This document shows positions 42,612 through 50,283 of a stretch of DNA of 64,000 nucleotides, piece after piece. The stretch comes from Umezawaea tangerina. Its GTDB lineage: Bacteria > Actinomycetota > Actinomycetes > Mycobacteriales > Pseudonocardiaceae. Positions within the stretch are counted from its first letter, which is position 1; the number at the start of each line of letters is the position of its first letter. The notes under the pieces are model-generated. The model did not search any database, was not told the origin of the DNA, and saw nothing but the letters and a program-made list of their open reading frames with translations. Position numbers and translations under genes: made by a program. The stretch spans positions 620,001 to 684,000 of the forward strand of contig NZ_PVTF01000003.1 in NCBI RefSeq assembly GCF_003002815.1, read 5' to 3'.

Positions 42612-43295
42612 GTGCTGGGGGAGGTGGTAGCGCGAATCCAGGCGGCGTTGGCCAAGTCAGCCGCCGCTATCGCAGCATTGGGTCGTGCGGCGGACCACTT
42701 GGACGACGCCCACGCCGGGATCGCGGCGACGCCGGCCGGTTCGGGCGACTCCGAAGGGGCGGAACTCGTTGCCGCTTTCGAGGGGATCCGACCAAGGGGC
42801 ACCGACCTCCAGGCGTTGCTGGGCAACGCCGACGACACGGCGCGTCGCTACCTCGACGGTGTCATCGCCGATGCGGTGCCGGTGGACCGGTTGCGTGCGG
42901 ACCTGCCACCGGATGTCCCCGCGATGAGGCGCGGGGCAGGCACCTCGCGCCCGAAGACCCACGGTCGCTGGGTGGGGCCGAGCGGGCGGTCGGAAGTGAT
43001 CGTGAGCGGCAAGGACGAGCTGTACGACCAAGCCGTCGAGGTGTTCCGGGGAATGAAGTCGCGGCACATTCTCCAGCGGGTATCGGACGTCGAGATGAAG
43101 CTCGCGGCGCACATGCGCAAGAACGGGATCCGCTCCGCGACCGTGGTCATCAACAACCAGCCGTGCGGGGGTCCCATGGGGTGCGACGAGCTGGTGCCGG
43201 TCGTTCTGCCACCGGGCTATCGTCTTGTCGTGCACGGGACCAACGGGTTCTTTCGGGTGTACGAGGGAGGCGGGAAGTCGTCTTGGGTTCCCTGA
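42612..43295 (+). CDS. DddA-like (SCP1.201-type) deaminase toxin
   Basis: The product has 227 residues. The N-terminal part (1 to about 105) is helical and Ala-rich (ARIQAALAKSAAAIAALGRA), reminiscent of WXG100-like delivery segments but unassigned. The C-terminal domain holds VSGKDELYDQAVEVFRGM, then SDVEMKLAAHMRKNGI, VVINNQPCGGPMGC and LPPGYRLVVHG. This is the order of double-stranded-DNA cytosine deaminase toxins. Zinc would be bound by Cys185 and Cys191. The first ligand position reads Asp159 (D-x-E) instead of His (HxE). An Imm1 gene overlaps its 3' end. No signal peptide is seen. Confidence 0.82.
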   Translation: MLGEVVARIQAALAKSAAAIAALGRAADHLDDAHAGIAATPAGSGDSEGAELVAAFEGIRPRGTDLQALLGNADDTARRYLDGVIADAVPVDRLRADLPPDVPAMRRGAGTSRPKTHGRWVGPSGRSEVIVSGKDELYDQAVEVFRGMKSRHILQRVSDVEMKLAAHMRKNGIRSATVVINNQPCGGPMGCDELVPVVLPPGYRLVVHGTNGFFRVYEGGGKSSWVP

Positions 43296-43699
43296 ACGCT
43301 TACTACGCCCGCGACCACGCTGCCGAGCCCGTCACGCTGTCGACCAGCGCTGACGTGGCGGCCTTCGTGGAGCGGCTGCGTGCGCGGTCATTGGAGACCG
43401 GGCCGCTCCTGGCGCAGGTGTACCTGACCGACGACGTGCACGCGCAGGAGCTGTCGGCCGGTGTCGACGGTGATCGCGGAGTGCTGCGCTACGCGGGCCG
43501 TGAGTGGTTCGAGGGCGTTTACAGCCTCGGTGACGAAGCCGGTTCAGATGAGGCGCTCGTCTACTACTACATGGACAACGACACGGAGTTCCCGCCCAAC
43601 TCGCAGGTGTCCGTCGACGTCGTCCGGCGCGCTGTCGAGGAGTACCTGCGCACGAACGGTGAAAGGCCCACCGGTGTTCGTTGGCAAGCCGACCGCTGA
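43283..43699 (+). CDS. Imm1-family immunity protein
   Basis: The product has 138 residues from the TTG at 43283, overlapping the toxin gene by 13 bp with GGGAAG five bases upstream. ADVAAFVERLR, AQVYLTDDVHAQELSAGVDGDRGVLRY and the C-terminal DNDTEFPPNSQVSVDVVRRAVEEYL (given in part as FPPNSQVSVDVVRRAVEEYL) match the Imm1 pattern found beside deaminase toxins. It should bind and neutralise the preceding toxin in the cytoplasm. hutI follows 12 bp later. Confidence 0.85.
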   Translation: MGSLNAYYARDHAAEPVTLSTSADVAAFVERLRARSLETGPLLAQVYLTDDVHAQELSAGVDGDRGVLRYAGREWFEGVYSLGDEAGSDEALVYYYMDNDTEFPPNSQVSVDVVRRAVEEYLRTNGERPTGVRWQADR

Positions 43700-43711
43700 T
43701 CTGGAGACGTT

Positions 43712-44854
43712 GTGACGAGCACCCTGATCACCGGTATCGGTGAGCTGACCACGAACGACCCCGAGGTGTCCGGTACGGCGCTGGTGGTGGAGGGCGACCG
43801 CGTCGTGTGGGTCGGGGACGGGGAGCCGGCGGCGGACAGCCGTGTCGACGTGCAGGGGCGGGCGGTGTTGCCGGGGTGGGTGGACAGCCACACGCACCTG
43901 GTGTTCGCGGGTGACCGGACGGCCGAGTTCGGTGCGCGGATGGCGGGGAAGCCGTACACGGCGGGTGGGATCGCGGTGACGGTCGGGGCGACCCGTGCGG
44001 CGAGCGACGACGAGCTGGCCGCGAACCTGAAGCGGCACATCGCGGAGGCGCTCAGCCAGGGGACGACCTGCGTCGAGACCAAGACCGGGTACGGGCTCAA
44101 CGTCGCCGATGAGGTGCGGTCGGCGAAGCTGGCGGCAGAGCACGTCGACGAGGTGACGTTCCTGGGGGCGCACCTGGTGCCCGCCGGGAGCGATCCCGAC
44201 GAGTACGTGGACCTGGTGTGCGGCGAGATGCTGGACGCCGTCGCCCCGCACGTGCGGTGGGCGGACGTGTTCTGCGAGAAGGGCGCGTTCGACGAGGACC
44301 AGTCGCGGGCGGTCCTGCGGGCGGCCGCGGCGAAGGGGCTCGGGCTGCGGGTGCACGGCAACCAGCTCGGCGAGGGCCCCGGTGTCCGGTTGGCCGTGGA
44401 GCTGGGAGCGGCGAGCGTCGACCACTGCACGTACCTGTCCGCTGACGACATCGACGCGCTGGCGGGCTCCGACACCGTCGCCACGCTGCTGCCCGCGTGC
44501 GACCTGTCGACCCGCCAACCACTCCCGGACGTCCGCCGCCTGCTCGACGCGGGCGCGACCGTCGCGCTGGCGAGCAACTGCAACCCCGGCTCGTCCTACA
44601 CGTCCTCGATGGCGTTCTGCGTGGCCATCGCCGTCCTCCAGATGCGGATGAGCGTGGAGGAGGCCGTGCGGGCCGCGACCCTGGGTGGTGCGCGGGCACT
44701 GCGCCGGGACGACGTCGGCGTGCTGCGGCCCGGCGCACGTGCTGACCTGCACGTGCTGGACGCGCCGTCGACCACTCACCTCGCCTACCGGCCCGGTGTC
44801 CCGCTCACGCACGCGGTGTGGCGAGCAGGGGTCGAGGTGCACCCGAGCACGTAG
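43712..44854 (+). CDS. hutI: imidazolonepropionase
   Basis: The product has 380 residues. It opens the ring of imidazolone-5-propionate to formimidoyl-glutamate. The metal-binding amidohydrolase motif is [21 protein letters not shown]; further motifs are [19 protein letters not shown] and SVDHCTYLS. The GTG at 43712 has GGAG upstream. It belongs with hutH-hutU-hutF but is separated from hutF by the 2.1-kb regulator/toxin cassette, so its expression may depend on the cassette promoter or on read-through. Confidence 0.95.
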   Translation: MTSTLITGIGELTTNDPEVSGTALVVEGDRVVWVGDGEPAADSRVDVQGRAVLPGWVDSHTHLVFAGDRTAEFGARMAGKPYTAGGIAVTVGATRAASDDELAANLKRHIAEALSQGTTCVETKTGYGLNVADEVRSAKLAAEHVDEVTFLGAHLVPAGSDPDEYVDLVCGEMLDAVAPHVRWADVFCEKGAFDEDQSRAVLRAAAAKGLGLRVHGNQLGEGPGVRLAVELGAASVDHCTYLSADDIDALAGSDTVATLLPACDLSTRQPLPDVRRLLDAGATVALASNCNPGSSYTSSMAFCVAIAVLQMRMSVEEAVRAATLGGARALRRDDVGVLRPGARADLHVLDAPSTTHLAYRPGVPLTHAVWRAGVEVHPST

Positions 44855-44890
44855 GGTTCGTCCTCGTGGCGGAGGACTTCGGGAACGCGC

Positions 44891-45038
44891 TCACGCGTGC
44901 GATCGAGCCAGCTGCTGGAGGAGATCCTCGCGGTCGACGACCTGCTGGGCAGTTCCGGTGTCGATGACGTAGGTGGTCGCGTTCGACGCCGTGTTGTCGT
45001 ATTCGAACCCAATACTGTCAATTCTGTGGAAACCCCGT
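44891..45038 (-). pseudogene. possible 3' remnant of a gene (kinase/ATPase-like)
   Basis: On the minus strand a frame runs into this gap from within the MFS 3' end. It reads GFHRIDSIGFEYDNTAS, then NATTYVIDTGTAQQVVDRED and LLQQLARSHA before a TGA at 44891. The sequence looks like real protein with GC-biased codons but has no start of its own. It could be the tail of an AAA/P-loop kinase whose front was replaced by the MFS-P450-NTase operon. Confidence 0.4.
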
Positions 45039-46271
45039 TCAAGGGGTGGGTACGTCTTCGAGCGTCCGCAACGGCGACAGCAGCAGCCACAGCACCGCGA
45101 GCGAGAGGCCGGTGCTGCCGACCCACAGGCCGGTGCGGGCGTCCGCGGCCTCCGCGACCAGCCCCGCCAGGACGCCGCCGAGCGGCATCGTGCCCCACAC
45201 GACGACCCGGTTGGAGGCGTTCATCCGGCCCAGCAGCCGGTCGGGGCACACCGCCTGGCGGAAGGTCACCTGCGCGATGTTGTAGACGGTGGACCCGAAG
45301 CCGACGACGAACCAGCCCACCACGAACAGGCCGATCCGCCAGTCGGGCCGGGTCATCGGCAGCAGCAGCGCGAACGGCTGGGTCAGCAGCAGCGACAGCC
45401 ACGACGACCGCGCCCGCCCGACCGCGGACACCACCGCCCGACCCGTGACGGCGCCCAGGAAACCGCCGACGCCGGAGGCCGCCAGCACCAGGCCCGTCGC
45501 GCCCGTGGACAGGCTGAGCTCCCGGTTCAGGAAGAGGACGTTGAGGGTGACCAGGAAGGTGAGGAACAGGTTGGCGGTGGCCGTGCAGCAGGCGATGGCG
45601 CGCAACGTCGGCACGCCGAAGACGAGCCGCAGTCCCTCGCCGATCTCGCCGAGCAGGTGGCGGGTCCCCGGCTGTTGCGGCGTCGGCTCGACGGAGGTGA
45701 TCCGGTTGAGCTGCGACGCCGACACGACGAACCCGATGCTGGTGGCCAGCATGGTGTTCGCCGCCCCCAGCACGGCGACCGCCCAGCCGCCGAGCGCGGG
45801 ACCGGCGGTCGTGGCGACGGACTGGCTCGTCTGGAGCTTCGCGTTGCCCTCCAACAACTGGTCCCGGCCGACCAGCACGGGCAGGTAGGCCAGGTGCGCC
45901 ACGTCGAAGAACACCGTCGCCACGCCCACGGCCAGCGTGACCACGAGCAGCTGCGCCAGGGTGAGCACGCCCGCCCAGCCCGCGACCGCGATCGTGGCCA
46001 GCAGCGCCGCCCGGCACAGGTCCATCGAGATCATCAGCCCGCGCTTGCGCATCCGGTCCACCCACGCGCCCGCGGGCAGCCCGATCAGCAGCAGGCCGAC
46101 CGTCTGGGCGGCGTTGAGCAGACCGACCTCGAACGGGCTCGCGGCCAGCACGCCGACCGCCAGCAGCGGTGCGGCGACCCCGCCGATCCTCGTGCCGAAC
46201 TGGCTGACGGCGTTGCCCGCCCACAACATCCGGAAGTCGGAGTGCTCCTTGAGCGACCCCGTGGTGGTCAC
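45039..46271 (-). CDS. MFS efflux transporter
   Basis: The product has 410 residues with 12 predicted membrane helices. The MFS loop 2-3 motif appears as GAWVDRMRKRGLMI, and the N-terminal HSDFRMLWAGNAVSQFGTRI is typical of the EntS/macrolide-exporter branch (DHA3). The GTG at 46271 overlaps the P450 stop, so it is the third gene of an operon with the NTase-like and P450 genes. It probably exports the product of that cluster. Confidence 0.88.
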   Translation of the reverse strand: MTTTGSLKEHSDFRMLWAGNAVSQFGTRIGGVAAPLLAVGVLAASPFEVGLLNAAQTVGLLLIGLPAGAWVDRMRKRGLMISMDLCRAALLATIAVAGWAGVLTLAQLLVVTLAVGVATVFFDVAHLAYLPVLVGRDQLLEGNAKLQTSQSVATTAGPALGGWAVAVLGAANTMLATSIGFVVSASQLNRITSVEPTPQQPGTRHLLGEIGEGLRLVFGVPTLRAIACCTATANLFLTFLVTLNVLFLNRELSLSTGATGLVLAASGVGGFLGAVTGRAVVSAVGRARSSWLSLLLTQPFALLLPMTRPDWRIGLFVVGWFVVGFGSTVYNIAQVTFRQAVCPDRLLGRMNASNRVVVWGTMPLGGVLAGLVAEAADARTGLWVGSTGLSLAVLWLLLSPLRTLEDVPTP

Positions 46272-47491
46272 CACGTGACGGGGAGCGCCCGCGGCCCGCG
46301 GACGGTCAGGCCGAGCTTCCAGGGCACCTCGTCGAGCGGGACGGCCAGTCGCAGACCAGGGATCCTGCTCACGACCGCGGCCAGCGCGACCCGCAGCTCG
46401 ACCCTGGCGAGCACCGCGCCGAGGCACAGGTGGGCGCCGTGGCCGAACGCCAGGTGGCCCGTCGCCCTGCGGTCGAAGTCGATGCGGTCGGGGTCGGCGA
46501 AGGCGTTCGGGTCGTGGTTGGCCGACGGCAGCGACGCGAAGACGGCCTCACCCCGGCGGATCAGCACCCCGGCGATCTCCACGTCCTCGGTGGCGACGCG
46601 GGGAGCGCTCACGCCGAGCCCGGACATGGCGTAGCGCAGCATCTCCTCGACTGCGTTGGGCACCAGCTCGGGCTGGGCCCGGAGCCTCGCCATCAGGGAC
46701 GGGTCCTCGGTCAGCAGCACGGTGAAGTTGGCGATGGCGTTGGCGACGTTCTCGTAGCCCGCGCCGAGCAGCGTGCCGCACAGCGTGACCAGCTCCAGCT
46801 CGCTGAGCCGGTCGTCCACGTCCCGCGCGTGCACGAGCTCGCTGAGCAGGTCGTCGCCGGGGTCGGCGCGGCGTTCGGCGATCACGTCGGCGAGGTAGTC
46901 CGACAGCTCGTCGACCGCGTCCTGGACCTGGTCCCTGGTGTAGGCCGTGGAGGACAGCAGCCTGCTCGCCAGCCCGGTGAAGTGGTCCCGGTTCCCCTGC
47001 GGCACACCGAGGAGCTCCCAGATCACGGTGATCGGCAACGGCAGTGCGAACGCCTCCAGCAGCTCGGCGGGCGGCCCGGTCTCCAGCATCGCGGTCAGCA
47101 GGTCGTCGGTGAGCCGGTCGATCCGGGGGCGCAGCCGTTCGATCCGGCGGACGGAGAACGCGGGGGCGACGAGCCTGCGGAGCCTGGCGTGCCCGGCACC
47201 GTCCATCATGGACAGCGCCGACCCGCCCGCGGGTTCGACGGTCAGCCGTGGGACCGCGGGACCCGCCGCGGCCGCCCGGCTGAACCGGCGGTCGGTGAGC
47301 AGCGCCCGGTTGTCGGCGTATCTGGTGAGCAGCCAGGCGTCCCCGCCGTGGGGGAGCCGGATCCGGGACACCGGCTCGTTCTCGCGCAGCTCGGCGAAGA
47401 CGGGGTCGATCGCGAGTCCGACGGGGGCCGAGAAGGGGAACGTCCTCGGTCCGGTGACGGCCGTCGTCGCGACCTCCAGGGGCTCGGTCAT
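46268..47491 (-). CDS. cytochrome P450
   Basis: The product has 407 residues, a typical soluble bacterial class I P450. The heme-binding loop is FGHGAHLCLGAVLARVE with the axial cysteine. The ExxR motif lies in EEMLRYAMSGLG and nearby, weaker than usual. The I-helix reads LLGAGYENVAN: the usual acid-threonine pair (AGxDT) is replaced by Glu and Asn, which may alter oxygen activation. The ATG at 47491 overlaps the stop of the upstream NTase-like gene (ATGA). No ferredoxin gene is nearby. Confidence 0.92.
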   Translation of the reverse strand: MTEPLEVATTAVTGPRTFPFSAPVGLAIDPVFAELRENEPVSRIRLPHGGDAWLLTRYADNRALLTDRRFSRAAAAGPAVPRLTVEPAGGSALSMMDGAGHARLRRLVAPAFSVRRIERLRPRIDRLTDDLLTAMLETGPPAELLEAFALPLPITVIWELLGVPQGNRDHFTGLASRLLSSTAYTRDQVQDAVDELSDYLADVIAERRADPGDDLLSELVHARDVDDRLSELELVTLCGTLLGAGYENVANAIANFTVLLTEDPSLMARLRAQPELVPNAVEEMLRYAMSGLGVSAPRVATEDVEIAGVLIRRGEAVFASLPSANHDPNAFADPDRIDFDRRATGHLAFGHGAHLCLGAVLARVELRVALAAVVSRIPGLRLAVPLDEVPWKLGLTVRGPRALPVTW

Positions 47492-48507
47492 CCCGCGCGC
47501 ACCAGCCGGACCCGGTCGACGGCTGCCCGGTGCAGGTCCTCCGGGATGTCCGGGTCGTCCACCAGCAGGCAGGTGCCGATCGGGGTCGTCATCAGGTGCG
47601 TGCCCTCGAACCCGTGCAGCTCCAGCGAGTCCGACGCGACGTCGTCGAGCGGGAAGCCGAAGCGCAGCCGGGGGATCCCGGTGGGCTCCTTGCGCCGCCG
47701 CTTCTCCTGCGCCGCCACGGGGACGAGGGCGGACGCCACGTCGTCCCACACGTCCGGGAGGTCGACCCACCGGGTGGTCCTGCGGTGCAGCGCCAGCAGC
47801 TCCGGCGCGAGGTTCAGCGCGCGGGCGGTGTCCGCGACCAGGTCGGGCAGGTCCTCCCTCGCGGCCAGCGCCTCGGCGAGGACCACCAGGTCCAGCATGT
47901 CCTTGCGCCGGAACTTGCGCTGGAACCGCTCCTCGGCGACCGCGAACAGCGAGCGGACGTCGTCGTCGGCCGGGAGCCCCGCGCGCACCGGGACGTCGGA
48001 CATGTTGCCGCAGAAGGCGCACGTGGCGATGTCCGCGCCCATCGGCTTGTCCAGCTCGGGTTCCTCGGCGGGCCACTTCACCGCCACCACCACGTGCAGC
48101 TCGCCGCCGGTCTCCAGGACGTTGACGCCCTGCGGCACGGCGTCGAACCGCTCCCGCAGGTCCAGCACGCAGGCCCAGAGCGACTCCTGGTCCGGGGCGA
48201 CCACGTCGGTGTCGCCCGAGTTGCGCAGCAGGCCCGCGGGCATCCGCCGCGCGATGCGGGCCCCCTTGATCACCTCGACGCCGTGCGCCGCGGCCAGCGC
48301 CTCCCCGGTCGCGTGCAGCGCGTCCACCCGGCGCCGGACCCGGTCGAGGTACCCGGCCGCCCGATCGGTGACGGGCTCACCCCTGGCGACCACCGAGGAC
48401 AGCCACGTCGGCAGGATCCCGGCCCGGTTGGCCATGTCCGCGACCCGCCAGCGCGGATAGCCGGGCGGAACCCCGAGAAGGCTTTCCACCACGGTGAGTT
48501 CGGCCAT
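47488..48507 (-). CDS. nucleotidyltransferase-fold-like protein
   Basis: The product has 339 residues. The segment VEVIKGARIARRMPAGLLRN followed by SGDTDVVAP resembles the KG...R..GDxD pattern of the minimal nucleotidyltransferase fold found in some RiPP clusters. RKFRRKDMLDLVVLAEAL is similar to the C-terminal part of that family. The ATG at 48507 has GAGGAG upstream. An in-frame ATG at 48564, also with a strong AGGGG site, would add MPNWFTHHRLTRTAPRSSR. It is the first gene of the NTase-P450-MFS operon. The assignment is tentative. Confidence 0.5.
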   Translation of the reverse strand: MAELTVVESLLGVPPGYPRWRVADMANRAGILPTWLSSVVARGEPVTDRAAGYLDRVRRRVDALHATGEALAAAHGVEVIKGARIARRMPAGLLRNSGDTDVVAPDQESLWACVLDLRERFDAVPQGVNVLETGGELHVVVAVKWPAEEPELDKPMGADIATCAFCGNMSDVPVRAGLPADDDVRSLFAVAEERFQRKFRRKDMLDLVVLAEALAAREDLPDLVADTARALNLAPELLALHRRTTRWVDLPDVWDDVASALVPVAAQEKRRRKEPTGIPRLRFGFPLDDVASDSLELHGFEGTHLMTTPIGTCLLVDDPDIPEDLHRAAVDRVRLVRAG

Positions 48508-49008
48508 TCGGCTGCTCCTCGGGGCTGTGCGGGTTAATCGGTGGTGGGTGAACCAGTTCGGCATCGTTCCCCTTTCCCCGATCGCTGTCAACGTCGCCCA
48601 TTTGATTTCTTTATCGTTGTTGACGCTCGCCCGAAGTCGAGTCTACGATTCCGCTTCGCCCTCTCGGAGAGGGTTTATTCGTAGCGGAACCGGAGGGTAA
48701 TCATGCGCCATCTCGCGACTGCCGAATTTCGGGTGAAGAAGGCCGGCACGAAGTAAGTGCTGGTCAGGCGGTTGACCTGGATGACCGGTCGTCCCGGTCA
48801 GCCGCCATCAGCGGCCAATTGCCGCTGGCGTGATTCACCCGGATGTGCCAATTGCCTACTTCGGTGAGCCCGATCGCGGTGTTCGACCGCGGCATTCCTT
48901 TGTGGAGCGAATACCGCGGGTGGCCGGTCGAATTCGAGAACTGCCACGCGCAGCGTGCTGGAGCAGCTCCACGTGGCACGGCCGCGTTTCACGGTGCAGG
49001 CTTGGGGC
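48508..49008. other. A/T-richer divergent promoter region of the P450 cluster
   Basis: This 500-bp gap is visibly richer in A/T than its surroundings (for example 48598-48625). It holds the possible 17-codon peptide gene at 48703, the likely promoters of the NTase-P450-MFS operon (leftward) and of the aldo/keto reductase (rightward), and short CCAATTGCC-like repeats near 48815-48855. No other gene is evident. Confidence 0.6.
48703..48756 (+). CDS. possible 17-residue peptide gene (candidate RiPP precursor)
   Basis: An ATG preceded by CGGAGGG with five-base spacing opens a 17-codon frame encoding MRHLATAEFRVKKAGTK, then TAA. Its position in the A/T-rich region beside a P450, an NTase-like gene and an exporter suggests a minimal ribosomal-peptide system, but it lies on the opposite strand. 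The peptide lacks the Tyr-x-His/Trp pattern of biarylitide precursors. It could instead be a regulatory leader peptide or chance. Confidence 0.35.
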   Translation: MRHLATAEFRVKKAGTK

Positions 49009-50001
49009 ATGGAGTACACGCAACTCGGTCGTTCCGGTCTCTCCGTGTCCCGCCTGTGCCTCGGCACGATGAACTTCGGTCCGGAGACGACCGAACCCGA
49101 CAGCTACACGATCATGGACCGCGCCCACGAGCACGGCATCAACTTCTTCGACACCGCCAACGTCTACGGCTGGAAGGCGGGGGAGGGCGTCACCGAGCAG
49201 ATCATCGGCCGCTGGTTCGCCACCGGCGGCGGCCGCCGCGAGAAGACCGTGATCGCCACCAAGCTCTACGGCAGCATGGGCGACTGGCCGAACGACAACC
49301 TGCTGTCCGCGCTCAACATCCGGCGCGCCGCCGACGAGTCGTTGCGCCGCCTCAAGACCGACTACATCGACCTCTACCAGATGCACCACGTCGACCGCGC
49401 GACCCCGTGGGACGAGATCTGGGAGGCGTTCTCCGTCCTGCGCCAGCAGGGCAAGGTGCTCTACTTCGGCTCCTCCAACTTCGCGGGCTGGCACCTCGCC
49501 CAAGCCCAGGAAGCCGCGCGCGCCAGGCACTTCCTCGGACTGGTCAGCGAGCAGTCCATCTACAACCTGCTCAACCGCTGGGTCGAGCTGGAGGTCCTGC
49601 CCGCCGCCCAGCACTACGGCATCGGCGTCATCCCGTGGTCCCCGCTCGGCGGCGGCCTGCTCGGCGGTGTGCTGCGCAAGCAGCGCGAGGGCGGCGGCTC
49701 CCGCGGCAACTCCGACCGAGCCAAGGGGAACCTCGCCAAGCACCAGGACGCCATCGAGGCCTACGAGAAGCTCTGCGCCGACCTCGGCGAGGACCCGGCC
49801 AACGTCGGCCTCGCGTGGCTGCTGCACCAGGACGGCGTGACCGCCCCGATCATCGGGCCGCGCACCGCGGAGCAGCTGGACGGCTCACTGCGGGCCGCCG
49901 AGCTGAAGCTCGACGACGAGGTCCTGACCAAGCTCGACGAGCTGTTCCCGGCACCGGGCCCGAACGGCTCCAAGCCCGCCCCGGAGGCCTACGCCTGGTA
50001 A
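49009..50001 (+). CDS. aldo/keto reductase
   Basis: The product has 330 residues, a (beta/alpha)8 NADPH-dependent oxidoreductase. The catalytic tetrad is Asp and Tyr in FFDTANVYG, Lys in VIATKLYG and His in LYQMHHVD. SNFAGW and IPWSPLGGGLL are typical of the AKR11/YajO-type branch. The ATG at 49009 gives the canonical start MEYTQLGRSGLSVSRL. The physiological substrate is unknown. A strong hairpin follows. Confidence 0.92.
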   Translation: MEYTQLGRSGLSVSRLCLGTMNFGPETTEPDSYTIMDRAHEHGINFFDTANVYGWKAGEGVTEQIIGRWFATGGGRREKTVIATKLYGSMGDWPNDNLLSALNIRRAADESLRRLKTDYIDLYQMHHVDRATPWDEIWEAFSVLRQQGKVLYFGSSNFAGWHLAQAQEAARARHFLGLVSEQSIYNLLNRWVELEVLPAAQHYGIGVIPWSPLGGGLLGGVLRKQREGGGSRGNSDRAKGNLAKHQDAIEAYEKLCADLGEDPANVGLAWLLHQDGVTAPIIGPRTAEQLDGSLRAAELKLDDEVLTKLDELFPAPGPNGSKPAPEAYAW

Positions 50002-50008
50002 GTGGGAA

Positions 50009-50034
50009 CGGGGCCCCGGACTTCCGGGGCCCCG
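50009..50034. terminator. bidirectional hairpin terminator
   Basis: CGGGGCCCCGG and CCGGGGCCCCG form an 11-bp stem with loop ACTT between the convergent reductase and DUF6104 genes. Confidence 0.85.
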
Positions 50035-50036
50035 CC

Positions 50037-50213
50037 TCACTCCTCGTCCTCGTCGTCACGCGCCAGGAACGTCGCCAGGCGTTCGATCGGGGTCTCGAAG
50101 TCGGGGTTCAGGTCGACGAACGCGCGCAGGCGGTCGGCCAGCCAGGCGAAGCTGACCTCCTCGTCGCCCCGGCGGGTTTCCAGTTCCTCGATGCCGCGGT
50201 CGGTGAAGTACAT
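50037..50213 (-). CDS. DUF6104-type small protein
   Basis: The product has 58 residues: MYFTDRGIEELETRRGDEEV at the start, AWLADRLRAFVDLNP in the middle, and an acidic tail RDDEDEE. Small proteins of this pattern accompany kgd in actinomycetes, and kgd lies just upstream here with a 70-bp gap. A GGAGGAC ribosome site precedes the ATG. Function is unknown; a regulatory role toward 2-oxoglutarate metabolism is only a guess. Confidence 0.8.
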   Translation of the reverse strand: MYFTDRGIEELETRRGDEEVSFAWLADRLRAFVDLNPDFETPIERLATFLARDDEDEE

Positions 50214-50283
50214 CGGAGTCCTCCGTGAACGGCCGAGCCGCCGGAACCCACGTGCTCGGTTCCGGCGGCTCGGGGCGTGAAAC

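Noticed and set aside
48703-48756. Calling the 17-residue peptide a biarylitide precursor.
   Set aside because: Biarylitide precursors carry a Met-Arg-Tyr-x-His/Trp type core; this peptide has no Tyr or Trp and a single His at position 3.
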